Part shown: one piece after another, positions 34,331 to 43,500 of the stretch
Position numbering within the stretch: the first letter of the stretch is position 1
Layout: the number at the start of each line of letters is the position of its first letter
Assembly: GCF_014648175.1 (NCBI RefSeq)
Contig: NZ_BMQP01000024.1
Coordinates: forward strand, 62,001 to 126,000
DNA length: 64,000 bases
Direction of reading: 5' to 3'
DNA from: Planobispora rosea
Lineage (GTDB): Bacteria; Actinomycetota; Actinomycetes; Streptosporangiales; Streptosporangiaceae
Notes under the pieces: generated by a model
Told to the model about the DNA's origin: nothing
Databases searched by the model: none
Seen by the model: the letters and a program-made list of their open reading frames with translations, nothing else
Program-made: the position numbers and the translations under genes

Positions 34331-35434
34331 TTGAGAATCGCCATGATTGGCACTCGCGGTGTGCCGGCTCGTTACGGTGGTTTCGAGACGGCGGTGGAAG
34401 AAATCGGATCGCGGCTGGCGGCCGCCGGCCACGAGGTCCGGGTCTACTGCCGGTCCGCCGAGGAGCGCCTGGCGATCTACAAGGAGATGCGGCTGGTCCA
34501 CCTGCCGGCCGTGCGGCACAAGGTCCTGGAGACCCTCAGCCACACCGCGGTCTCGGTCGGCCACCTGATGGGGCGGAGGACCGATGTCGCGCTGGTCTTC
34601 AACGCGGCCAACGCCCCGCTGCTGCCGCTGATCCGCGCCGCGCGCATCCCGGTCGCCACGCATGTGGACGGCCTTGAGTGGAAGCGCGCGAAATGGAACG
34701 GTCTAGGGCAGCGCTACTACCTCGCCGCCGAGCGGCTCTCGGTGCGCTGGTCGGACCGGATCATCGCCGACGCCCAGGCCATCCAGGACTACTACCGCGA
34801 GCGGTACGGCGTCCCGAGCGTCATGATCCCGTACGGGGCGCCGATCCAGGAGCGGTGCGACGAGGGCCTCCTGCGCGGCGAGGGGTACGAACCCGGGGGG
34901 TTCCACCTCGTGGTGGCCCGATTCGAACCCGAGAACCACGTGGACCTGATCGTCGAGGGTTACGCCCGCAGCGCCGCGCGGCTCCCCCTCGTGGTCGTCG
35001 GCTCGGCCCCCTACGCGGAGGAGTACAGCCGCCGGATCGCCCGGACCGCGGACGGCGACGAACGGATCCGCCTGGTCGGAGGAGTCTGGAACCAGGATCT
35101 CCTGGACGCGATGTACGCCGGTTGCGCGACCTACCTGCACGGTCACTCCGTGGGCGGTACCAACCCCTCCCTGCTCCGCGCGATGGGAGCGGGCGCTCCC
35201 GTCATCGCCTTCGACGTCGTCTTCAACCGCGAGGTGCTCGGCGGGAGCGGCGTCTTCTTCGGCGACGCCGAGACACTGGCCGAGGCCGTGGAGAACGCGG
35301 AGAAGCAGCCCGACCGCGAACGGGAGAGAGGCGTCGCCGGGCGTGAGCGCGCCCGGCACGAGTACACCTGGGATGACGTGGCTGCCCGGTACGAGCGCCT
35401 CTGCCAGGACCTCCGGGCGCGGACGCCCCGATGA
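34331..35434 (+). CDS. Glycosyltransferase family 4 with DUF1972 N terminus, probable rhamnosyltransferase
   Basis: The 367-residue product begins with the DUF1972 signature RIAMIGTRGVPARYGGFETAVEE, found in Cps2T-like beta-1,4-rhamnosyltransferases, followed by a family-4 C-terminal half with HSVGGTNPSLLRAMGAGAPVIAFD at the donor site. With rmlABCD in the locus, a dTDP-rhamnose donor is a fair guess. The TTG at 34331 was chosen because GGAGG lies five bases upstream; the open frame continues to 34265 without support. Its stop codon overlaps an ATG of the following APH-fold gene. Confidence 0.9.
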   Translation: MRIAMIGTRGVPARYGGFETAVEEIGSRLAAAGHEVRVYCRSAEERLAIYKEMRLVHLPAVRHKVLETLSHTAVSVGHLMGRRTDVALVFNAANAPLLPLIRAARIPVATHVDGLEWKRAKWNGLGQRYYLAAERLSVRWSDRIIADAQAIQDYYRERYGVPSVMIPYGAPIQERCDEGLLRGEGYEPGGFHLVVARFEPENHVDLIVEGYARSAARLPLVVVGSAPYAEEYSRRIARTADGDERIRLVGGVWNQDLLDAMYAGCATYLHGHSVGGTNPSLLRAMGAGAPVIAFDVVFNREVLGGSGVFFGDAETLAEAVENAEKQPDRERERGVAGRERARHEYTWDDVAARYERLCQDLRARTPR

Positions 35435-35445
35435 GGGGGAACCAC

Positions 35446-36366
35446 GTGCGCTACCCCCCGGGCAGGGGGAACGTGTGGATCCCGGTGGGGGACGCCCGGT
35501 CGGCGGCGGCCGGTCTGTCGCTGCTCACCTTCTCCCGGCCGCTGCCGCTGGCCGCGCAGCGTCTGCTGCACACCGCCGCTCTCCGGGTGGGGCCCTGGGT
35601 CCTGCCGGGACGCCGGGAACCCTGGAGCCCGCCCGTGGCCGAGCATCTCTGGTCGGCCGTGCTGGAGCAGGCCACCGCGGTGGCGGGACCGGCCGACGGA
35701 TGCGCCGTCTACCTGAGACCCCAGGCATCCCGGACCGGTGCCGCGGTGCTCCTCCTGCGAGCGGGCCGGCCGGTCGGGTTCCTCAAGATCCGTGAGGACG
35801 CGGACGAGCTCGACCGCGAGGCCGCGGTGCTTGAGCTGCTCGACGGCGGATGCGGCACGGGATGCCGTGTACCGGAGATGCTGGGCCGGGGGACGGCGGC
35901 CGGTCTGTCCTGGATGATGATCTCTCCGATGGAGCCCGTGCCCGCCCGTCCGGCCAGGGACGTACGGATCGACGAGCTGACGGCCCGGATCCGGGAGCGC
36001 CTGGCGGATCTGCCCAGGCCGCGGGACGTGCCCGCGCACTGGGAGCCGATGCACGGCGACCTGACGCCCTGGAACCTCCGGCGTACGCGCGGGAAGGTTC
36101 CCTGGTTGATCGACTGGGAGGACACCGGGTACGGCCCGCCGGGCGCCGACGAGGTCTACTACCTCGCGACCCGGGCGGCGGTGTACGGAGGCACGGTGGC
36201 CGCCACCGGATACGGCGAGGCGGCGGCCCACTGGCATGCGGTGGTGACCCGGCGCAGGGCCGACGACGAGGAGCTCTCGGAGCGGTTGCTGAGGGCCCTC
36301 GCCGTGCTGGGCCGCCCGGCGGCGGGATCGGAACGTTCCCGCGGCACCCGTGAGGGCCGTCGTTAG
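35446..36366 (+). CDS. APH-fold phosphotransferase-like protein, copy 2
   Basis: The 306-residue protein has the aminoglycoside-phosphotransferase fold with catalytic HGDLTPWN and downstream WLIDWED; FLKIRED supplies the ATP-binding Lys and EAAVLELL the partner helix. The catalytic HGDxTPWN and DWE motifs match those of the protein at 5459-6721, and both follow sugar-transfer genes, which argues for a shared role in sugar or polymer phosphorylation. GTG 35446 follows GAGGGGGA by five bases; the ATG at 35431, overlapping the previous stop codon, would add five residues. Its stop codon overlaps the convergent sulfotransferase stop by three to four bases. Confidence 0.75.
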   Translation: MRYPPGRGNVWIPVGDARSAAAGLSLLTFSRPLPLAAQRLLHTAALRVGPWVLPGRREPWSPPVAEHLWSAVLEQATAVAGPADGCAVYLRPQASRTGAAVLLLRAGRPVGFLKIREDADELDREAAVLELLDGGCGTGCRVPEMLGRGTAAGLSWMMISPMEPVPARPARDVRIDELTARIRERLADLPRPRDVPAHWEPMHGDLTPWNLRRTRGKVPWLIDWEDTGYGPPGADEVYYLATRAAVYGGTVAATGYGEAAAHWHAVVTRRRADDEELSERLLRALAVLGRPAAGSERSRGTREGRR

Positions 36367-37271
36367 GGCTTCGTCCAGTCGGGGAACCCGCGACCGAGCA
36401 GGCGCTCCAGGTCGGCGTTGTGCGGGGCGAAGTGCTCGGCCAGGCGTCGCCGTACGTCCTCGTCCAGGTCGGCCCTGGGCGCGGGGTTCCATACGCGGCT
36501 CGCCGAGTGCAGCACCGCGGGGGGCAGCCCGAGGAACGCCACGGCCTCGTCGCAGGCCCGTTGCGGGTCGCGGTAGAACTCCTCGCTGGTCAGGACGTGG
36601 ACCTGGGACGGCGGGAAGTGCTCCAGCCAGCGGCGCAGGCAGCGGGCGTACTCGCTCTGCGCGACGTACGACTGCTGCTCGTGCGCGTAGCTGGTGGCAG
36701 ACGGGTCGGCGAGCAGCCGCTCCTCCTCCCCGGCGGTCCGCTCCTTCTCCGCGGCGAGGGCGTCCTCGAAGGAGAGATCCTCCGCGCCGCTGCGCACCCG
36801 CTCGCGGTAGTGAGAGAACGTCCGCTCGATCGGGTCGCGCAGGATGAGCAGGATCCGCGCGTCCGGCACGTGCCTGGCGGCGCGTTCGGCGGCCAGCGGG
36901 TGATGGAGGTAGTACGGGGACCCCTCGCCCGTCAGCACGGGACCGCCCGCCCGTCGCGAGGCCCGGGCACGGCTGTACCGGCTGGGCAGGTGGGAGCGGT
37001 ACCAGCGCATGCCCCGCCCGTAGTGGGAGTCGAAGAAGTGCACGCCCTTGGTGTGGTTGGCCTTGGGCAGGAATCCCGCGGCGGGGAAGAGCGGGACGAT
37101 GCGCGGATGCTCCAGCAGGGCGTAGTAGAAAGACGTGGAACCGCCCCGTTTGGCACCGATCAGCAGGAAGTCAGGATCCGGGCGGAAATGAGCCGTGGCC
37201 ATTCCGTACAGACGGAAAGCCTTCCGCCCCATGTCGATCACCGGTTCAGGCAGCAGGTCGCGCGCGCCCAT
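36363..37271 (-). CDS. Sulfotransferase, copy 2
   Basis: The 302-residue protein is a PAPS-dependent carbohydrate-type sulfotransferase. FLLIGAKRGGSTSFYYAL forms the phosphosulfate loop (about residue 35) and ILLILRDPIERTFSHYRERV the 3'-phosphate site. It is homologous over its length with the copy at 12070-12969, and both end in a very similar PHN...RL....FPDW/FPW segment. ATG 37271 follows AGGAAGAGG at good spacing. It is a single minus-strand gene among plus-strand genes, with its promoter in the 99-bp gap before the second polymerase. Confidence 0.88.
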   Translation of the reverse strand: MGARDLLPEPVIDMGRKAFRLYGMATAHFRPDPDFLLIGAKRGGSTSFYYALLEHPRIVPLFPAAGFLPKANHTKGVHFFDSHYGRGMRWYRSHLPSRYSRARASRRAGGPVLTGEGSPYYLHHPLAAERAARHVPDARILLILRDPIERTFSHYRERVRSGAEDLSFEDALAAEKERTAGEEERLLADPSATSYAHEQQSYVAQSEYARCLRRWLEHFPPSQVHVLTSEEFYRDPQRACDEAVAFLGLPPAVLHSASRVWNPAPRADLDEDVRRRLAEHFAPHNADLERLLGRGFPDWTKP

Positions 37272-37370
37272 CCGCAGGCCTCTTCCTGTCGACGTCTGGT
37301 AAAGGAATGGCAATACGGTCGTATGCTGGCACATGTTGAACCCACCGGCGGCCCGACACGGGGGACGAAG

Positions 37371-38651
37371 GTGAACAGAGCACGTCACCGGCGAGCACGA
37401 GCCGCATGGTGGCCCACCCTGATACCGATCGGCCTGATTCTCGCCAGCGAGTACAAGTTCCGATCGCGGGGGATCGGAGAGGCTATCGGGGGCGGTATCG
37501 ACGCCACGATCGCCATCGAGATCGGATCGTACGGCCTCGCCGTGCTCTACCTCTACCGCAGGTTCGGCATCCGTCCGCCGCGCCGGGTCCCGTCTCCCGT
37601 GCTCCTTCTGGCCTGGTTGTTTGTGTTCTATATGGCGATGTCCGTGCTGTGGACGCCGTTCCCCCAGTTCGCAGCGGTCAGAGCCGCCCAGTTGCTGGTC
37701 ACCGCGGCAGTCTGCCAGGTCCTGGCCACCCGGGCGGAGCGCGAGGACCTCTACCGGATGGCCCATGTCTTCATCGGTGTCGTCGTCGTCTCGGTCGGCA
37801 TCGGCGTGGCGCTGCCGCTGCCGCGCACGCCCAACACGCAGGACCGGTTCAACTGGCTCTACGTGCATCCGGTGACGGCGGGGATCTTCCTGGGGATCGC
37901 CCTTCTCCTGGCGCTCTCCTTCGTGCTGCCGGGCGGGCTGCCGCGCCGGTGGAGGCTCCCCGTCTACCTGGTCGTCATCGTCGTCCTCGGCACGGCTCTC
38001 GTCGCCACCGGAACGCGGGGAGCCGCGGCCGGCTGCCTGGCCGGGGTGGCGATGTTCCTGCTGACGGCCCGGGGGGCGCGCGGACGGGCGGAGTTCCTGC
38101 TGATGGCGATCCCCGGTGCGGTCGTGGCCGTGCTGGCCTTCGGCGACTGGCTGATCGATTTCGCCACGCGCGGTGAGAGCGTGCAGCGACTGGAGACGCT
38201 CAACTCCCGCACCGACCTGTGGTCGTTCGCGTTCGACGCCGTCTCGGAGAAGCCGATCTTCGGTAATGGCATGTCCGCGGCCCGGGGACTGTTCCTGGAG
38301 TCGATCGGACTCGGCGGCGGCCACAACGTCTTCGTCAACATCCTCGTCGAGGGCGGGATCGTGGGGACGGCCCTCTTCTGTCTGCTCTGCTTCGTCACGA
38401 TGACCATCCAGCTGGCGCTCACCCGGGTGCGGGCGATCCGCACGGACGCGGCCCTTCTCCTGGGACTGATGACATTCCTCCTGGTGGATGGCCTTACGGC
38501 AGACATGATGGCAGGTGCTGCCAACGTTGCTTCAATCTGGCTTTTCCTGATCGTTGCATGGACGTCAGTGATTTTCCGTAAACCAGTGGGTCCTGAGGTG
38601 CGTCATGGTGACGACCGGACTCCCGTTGCCACGGTGAGCGAGATCTCGTAA
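37371..38651 (+). CDS. O-antigen ligase/polymerase (Wzy-type) membrane protein, copy 2
   Basis: The protein (426 residues from GTG 37371; ATG 37323 would add 16) has about ten membrane helices and the Wzy/WaaL-type outer loop, followed by LNSRTDLWSFAFDAVSEKPIFGNGMSAARG and GGGHNVFVNILVEGG, the hallmark H-N-x-x-x-x-x-x-E-x-G block of O-antigen ligases and polymerases. It would join repeat units on the outer membrane face. It does not carry the N-terminal repeats of copy 1 and its sequence is only distantly related. It heads a plus-strand run with two large propeller-protein genes and rmlC. Confidence 0.86.
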   Translation: MNRARHRRARAAWWPTLIPIGLILASEYKFRSRGIGEAIGGGIDATIAIEIGSYGLAVLYLYRRFGIRPPRRVPSPVLLLAWLFVFYMAMSVLWTPFPQFAAVRAAQLLVTAAVCQVLATRAEREDLYRMAHVFIGVVVVSVGIGVALPLPRTPNTQDRFNWLYVHPVTAGIFLGIALLLALSFVLPGGLPRRWRLPVYLVVIVVLGTALVATGTRGAAAGCLAGVAMFLLTARGARGRAEFLLMAIPGAVVAVLAFGDWLIDFATRGESVQRLETLNSRTDLWSFAFDAVSEKPIFGNGMSAARGLFLESIGLGGGHNVFVNILVEGGIVGTALFCLLCFVTMTIQLALTRVRAIRTDAALLLGLMTFLLVDGLTADMMAGAANVASIWLFLIVAWTSVIFRKPVGPEVRHGDDRTPVATVSEIS

Positions 38652-38714
38652 CGGGGGAGTGACCGCCCCGCCGTTCAGCGACTCCCATAAGCGGTCGTGC
38701 CCTGGAGGGGGCTT

Positions 38715-40358
38715 ATGCGCAGGAAACATCTGGCAGCGGGAGCGCTCGGCGCCGGCCTTGCGGTCCTGTTATCGCTGTCACCCACAGCCGTCGCCGACAC
38801 GGCTCCGGCTCCGGGCGAGCCGGCGACGGTTACCGCCGACCCGCAGCCCACCTGGCAGACCGACGGTGTCGTCCTCGCGATGGAGATCGTCAACGGTGTC
38901 GCGTACGTGGGCGGCAACTTCGACCACGTCCGCCCGCCCGGCGTCCCCCGCGGAGGGGCGGGCGAGGTGGCCCGCACCGGCCTGGCGGCCTTCGACGCCG
39001 CGACGGGCGAACTGCTCCCGTGGGCGCCGGTCGTCACCGGCCCGGTCTTCACGGACACCGACGACCAGATCGAGTGCGACAACGTCGGCCCCGACCAATG
39101 GCGCTGCGACACGGTCTGGGAGATCAAGGCCGCGCCGGACGGGTCGAAGCTCTATGTGGCGGGCGACTTCGCCAAGGTGAACGGCGAGCGGAGGTACCGC
39201 ATCGCGGCCTTCGACACGGCGACCGGCGCGCTGGACGACGCCTTCGCGCCCTCGCCCAACAGTCGTGTGCGGGCGTTGGCGGTTTCGGACACGACGGTCT
39301 TCGCGGGAGGCCACTTCACCGCCGTCGGCGACGCGACGCGCACCCGCCTGGCGGCGTTCAACCGGGCCGACGGCGCGCTGCTGCCGTGGGCGCCGACCGC
39401 CGACAAGCGCGTCATGGCGATGGTCCTGGCGCCGAGCGGCACCCGGGTCATCGTGGGCGGTGACTTCAACCGCATCAACGGCGTCTGGCAGCACGGCCTG
39501 TCGGCGGTGAACGTCAGCAACGGCTCCAAAGGAACGTTCCTCAGCAACGACATCCCCTACAACAACTCCAACAACCGCTCCTGGGTGACCGATCTGGTCA
39601 CCGACGGCACACGGGTCTACGCCAGCGCCGACGGCGTCGGGACGTTCGACGGGCGCCTCGCGGTGAACCCGGAGAACGGCGCCAGGATCTGGATCAACAA
39701 CTGCCTGGGCGCCACCCAGGCCATCTCCGTCATGGACGGAGTGCTCTACAGCGGCTCCCACGCCCACCGTTGCGACATGCAGAACTACTACGAGGGCAAG
39801 GGCTTCCCGGAGGTCCGCCCGCACCGCCGCTTCCTGGCCGAGCCCGCCGGCACTCCGGCCGGAGCCAGGCAGCAGATCCTCCACTGGTTCCCGAACGCGC
39901 AGCCTGGAACGGTCTACCCGTTCGTCCAGGGTCCGTGGACGATGGCCAACGACGGCGTCAACCTGTGGACGGGCGGTGACTTCACCCAGGTGAACGACAA
40001 GCCGCAGGAAGGCCTGACCCGTTTCACCACACACGCCGTCAGCCCCGACGTGAACGGTCCGGTGCAGACGGACTTCAAGGCCCCGACCGCGGTGGCGAAC
40101 GGCGGCGGCGCCGTCACCGTCACCTGGAAGGCCACCTGGGACCTGGACAACCGCAAGGTCCGCTACGAGGTCGTGCGCAGTGACGGTGCGGTCGCCTGTA
40201 CCGCGGAGGCGAACACCGTCTTCTGGAACCTGCCGACCCTGTCGTGCACGGACACCGGCCTGACCGCGGGATCGGTCTACAAGTACCGGATCCGCGCGAT
40301 CGATCCGTACAACAACCGGATCTCCAGTCCGAGTTCACCGGACATCACGGTCAGCTGA
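38715..40358 (+). CDS. Secreted delta-60 beta-propeller / FN3 protein (propeller protein 3)
   Basis: The 547-residue product has a signal peptide (MRRKH start, cut near AVA-D), a delta-60/DUF5122-type propeller (about 35-440) with blades such as LYVAGDFAKVNGERRY, VFAGGHFTAVGDATRT, VIVGGDFNRINGVWQ and LWTGGDFTQVNDKPQ, and one fibronectin type III domain at the end (about 445-547). It contains a cysteine-bearing insertion with NNCLGA and SGSHAHRCDM. ATG 38715 follows GGAGGGGG (38704-38711); the GTG at 38697 is less likely. The next gene encodes a much longer relative with the same N-terminal layout. Confidence 0.86.
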   Translation: MRRKHLAAGALGAGLAVLLSLSPTAVADTAPAPGEPATVTADPQPTWQTDGVVLAMEIVNGVAYVGGNFDHVRPPGVPRGGAGEVARTGLAAFDAATGELLPWAPVVTGPVFTDTDDQIECDNVGPDQWRCDTVWEIKAAPDGSKLYVAGDFAKVNGERRYRIAAFDTATGALDDAFAPSPNSRVRALAVSDTTVFAGGHFTAVGDATRTRLAAFNRADGALLPWAPTADKRVMAMVLAPSGTRVIVGGDFNRINGVWQHGLSAVNVSNGSKGTFLSNDIPYNNSNNRSWVTDLVTDGTRVYASADGVGTFDGRLAVNPENGARIWINNCLGATQAISVMDGVLYSGSHAHRCDMQNYYEGKGFPEVRPHRRFLAEPAGTPAGARQQILHWFPNAQPGTVYPFVQGPWTMANDGVNLWTGGDFTQVNDKPQEGLTRFTTHAVSPDVNGPVQTDFKAPTAVANGGGAVTVTWKATWDLDNRKVRYEVVRSDGAVACTAEANTVFWNLPTLSCTDTGLTAGSVYKYRIRAIDPYNNRISSPSSPDITVS

Positions 40359-40373
40359 CCGGCCGCCGTCAGC

Positions 40374-40404
40374 GTGCCGCGGGCGGGCCGCCCGCCCGCG
40401 GCAC
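40374..40404 (+). terminator. Strong hairpin after propeller gene 3
   Basis: A 14-bp perfect GC stem (40374-40387 with 40391-40404) and a 3-base loop start 16 bp after the stop codon. It separates propeller gene 3 from the next gene, which then needs its own promoter in 40405-40559. Confidence 0.75.
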
Positions 40405-40559
40405 CGGACAGCCGGCTTCCCGGGCCTGTCCACCATCGGGCCGAATCGTTGTCCGGCCCCCGGAATCCGAGTCCGACGCCTATGGATCATCCATGATCCA
40501 CTCCATTAGTCTCGCTTCAGCACGGCCCCGTACGGGCCACGAAAAGTGAAGAGATGTAG

Positions 40560-43500
40560 GTGCCCGTGATCACTCGATCGCTGCTGTCAACGGCATCGAA
40601 ACGCGTACTCATCGCCATGGCCGCCCTGCTGACGGTGACGCTCTCGGAGGCGCCCGCCCCGGCGCGCGCGGACATCGATCCCGCCCCGGGAGTCCCCGAG
40701 ACGGTCACCGCGGACGCCCTGCCGACCTGGCAGATCAACGGTGTCGTGTGGAAGATGGCGACTGTCGGCTCCACCGTCTACGCGGTCGGCAGCTTCTCCA
40801 AGGCCCGCCCGCCGGGCACAGCCCCGGGCAACGCCCAGGAGGTGAACCGGTCGAACATCCTGGCCTTCGACATCACCACCGGCAGCCTGCTGCCCTTCGC
40901 CCCCGTACTGAACGCCCAAGCGCGGACCATCGCGGTCTCCCCGGACCAGAAGAAGATTTACGTCGGCGGCGACTTCACCACGGTGAACGGCCAGACCCGT
41001 AACCGCGTCGCCGCGTTCGACGTCGCCACCGGAGCGCTGGAGGCGGGCTTCGCCCCGTCTGTCGGCAACATCGTGCGGGCGCTGACGGTCTCCGACACCA
41101 CCGTCTACATCGGCGGAAACTTCTTCAATGTCAACGGCTCGTCCCGGACCCGCCTGGCGGCGGTCGCCCGGGGCAACGGCGCCCTCCAGCCATGGGCGCC
41201 GACCACGGACGACGAGGTCTTCGCCCTGCTGATGTCGCCGGACGGCAGCCGGGTCATCGTGGGCGGCAAGTTCCAGGCCCTCAACGGAGCGACGCGCGTC
41301 GGCATCGGCGCGCTCGACCCCGCCAGCGGAGCCTCCCTGCCGTGGAGCAGCAACCCGATCCCGGCGCGCCAGGGCACCAACTACTCCATGACCTACGACC
41401 TGGCCACGGACGGCACGAACGTCTACGCCGCGGCCGACGGCGAGGGCTGGCACTGGTTCGACGGCCGCTTCGCCGTCGAACCGAACACCGGCGACCTCAT
41501 CTGGCTGGACAACTGCTACGGCGCGTCGTACGGGGTGTTCCCGATCGGCCAGGTCCTCTACAGCGTGGGGCACGCGCATGACTGCGCCTCGCTCGGAGGC
41601 TTCCCGGAGGCGTCGCCCACCCGCTGGCAGCGGGCGCTCGCGGAGACGATCTACCCCACCGGCACCGACCAGGGGCCGCCGTCGAACAACAGCCAGTACA
41701 GCGGTCAGCCGGTCCCGACCCTGCTGCACTGGTTCCCGACCGTGAACGCCGGCAGCTACACCGGCATGAACCAGGGCGGATGGTCGCTCACCGGCAACTC
41801 GCAGTACCTGGTGATGGGCGGCGAGTTCACCACCGTGAACGGCGCCGCCCAGCAGGGTCTGACCCGTTTCGCCCTCAAGGGCGCCGCTCCCCGGGACTCG
41901 GGGCCGATCCCCTCCGCCGCCCTGACCCCGACCGCCGTCTCGCTGGCCTCGGGGACCGCCCGGGTCAGCTGGAAGACCACCTGGGACCGCGACCACGAGA
42001 AGCTCACGTACCAGGTGCTGCGCGGCGGCGGGACCACTCCGGTGGGAGAGGTGGAGGTCGCCTCGAACTTCTGGACCCTGCCCGCCGCGGGGTTCATCGA
42101 CACCGGACTGCAGCCCGGAACGACCCACACCTACCGGATCCGGGTCGTCGACCCGTCCGGTAACACGGTGGGCAGCGGCACATCCGCTCCCGTGACGATC
42201 TCCTCGGCCGGCTCACCGAGTCCCTACGCCGAGAAGGTGATCGAGGACGCCGACCACTACTGGCGGCTCGGAGAGAGCAGCGGCGCCGTCGTCTACGACC
42301 ATGCCGGCTTCCTCGACTCCTCCAGGGAGGCGGGCGCCGGTCGCGGCTCCGCCGGTGCGATCAACGGTGACGCCGACGGCTCCTCGCCGTTCAGCGGGAC
42401 CGCCGACGGGTTCGTGAAGACCGGGACCACGGTGAAGGCCCCCGCGATCTTCAGCATCGAGGCGTGGGTGAAGACCACCTCCACCAGCGGCGGCAAGATC
42501 GTCGGCTATGGGAACGCGGCGACGGGCAACAGTTCGAGCTACGACCGCCACATCTACATGGACGACTCCGGTCGGATCTGGTTCGGCGTCTATCCGAACG
42601 CGGTCCGTACGGTCAACAGCGCCGCCTCCTACAACGACGGCCAGTGGCACCACGTGGTCGCCGCACAGGGAGCGGGCGGCATGGCGCTCTACGTGGACGG
42701 GCGACGGGTCGGGCAGAACACCGTGACGACCACCGCCCAGGTCTACGACGGCCACTGGCGCATCGGCGGCGACAACCTCAACGGGTGGCCGTCCCAGCCC
42801 ACGAGCCCGTACCTCGCGGGCGACATCGACGAGGTGGCGATCTACTCCTCGGCTCTGTCGCTGACCACGGTGAACGAGCACTACACCGCGAGCGGCCGGA
42901 CCAGCACCATCCCGCCGCGTCCCGCCGACCCCTACGGCAGGGCGGTCTACGACGACGAGCCGAGCCTGTACTGGCGTCTCGGGGAGGCGAGCGGGAGCGT
43001 CGCGGCGGACTCGGGCCAGAACGGCACCCCCGGCACCTACACCGCGACCGGAGTGACCTACGGGCAGACCGGCGCGGTCGCCGGGACGACCGACCCGGCC
43101 ATCGCCGTCGGCAACGGCCGGGTCATCTCGACCGGGGCCGTCGCCAACCCGGGGACCTACTCCGCCGAAGTGTGGTTCAAGACGACCACGACGAGCGGCG
43201 GCAAGATCATGGGGTTCGGCAACGCGAGCAGCGGGACGAGCTCGAACTACGACCGCCACATCTACATGCAGAACGACGGGAAGCTCAACTTCGGCACCTA
43301 CACCGGCGCGATCAACCTCATCACCACGGCGAACGCCTACAACGACGGCCAGTGGCACCACGTGGTCGCCACGCAGGGGCCGGGCGGCATGGCGCTCTAC
43401 GTCGACGGCACACCGGCGGGCACCAACCCGCAGGTCAACGCTGAGGGCTACACCGGTTACTGGAGGATCGGCGGAGACAACCTGAACGGCTGGCCGTCCC

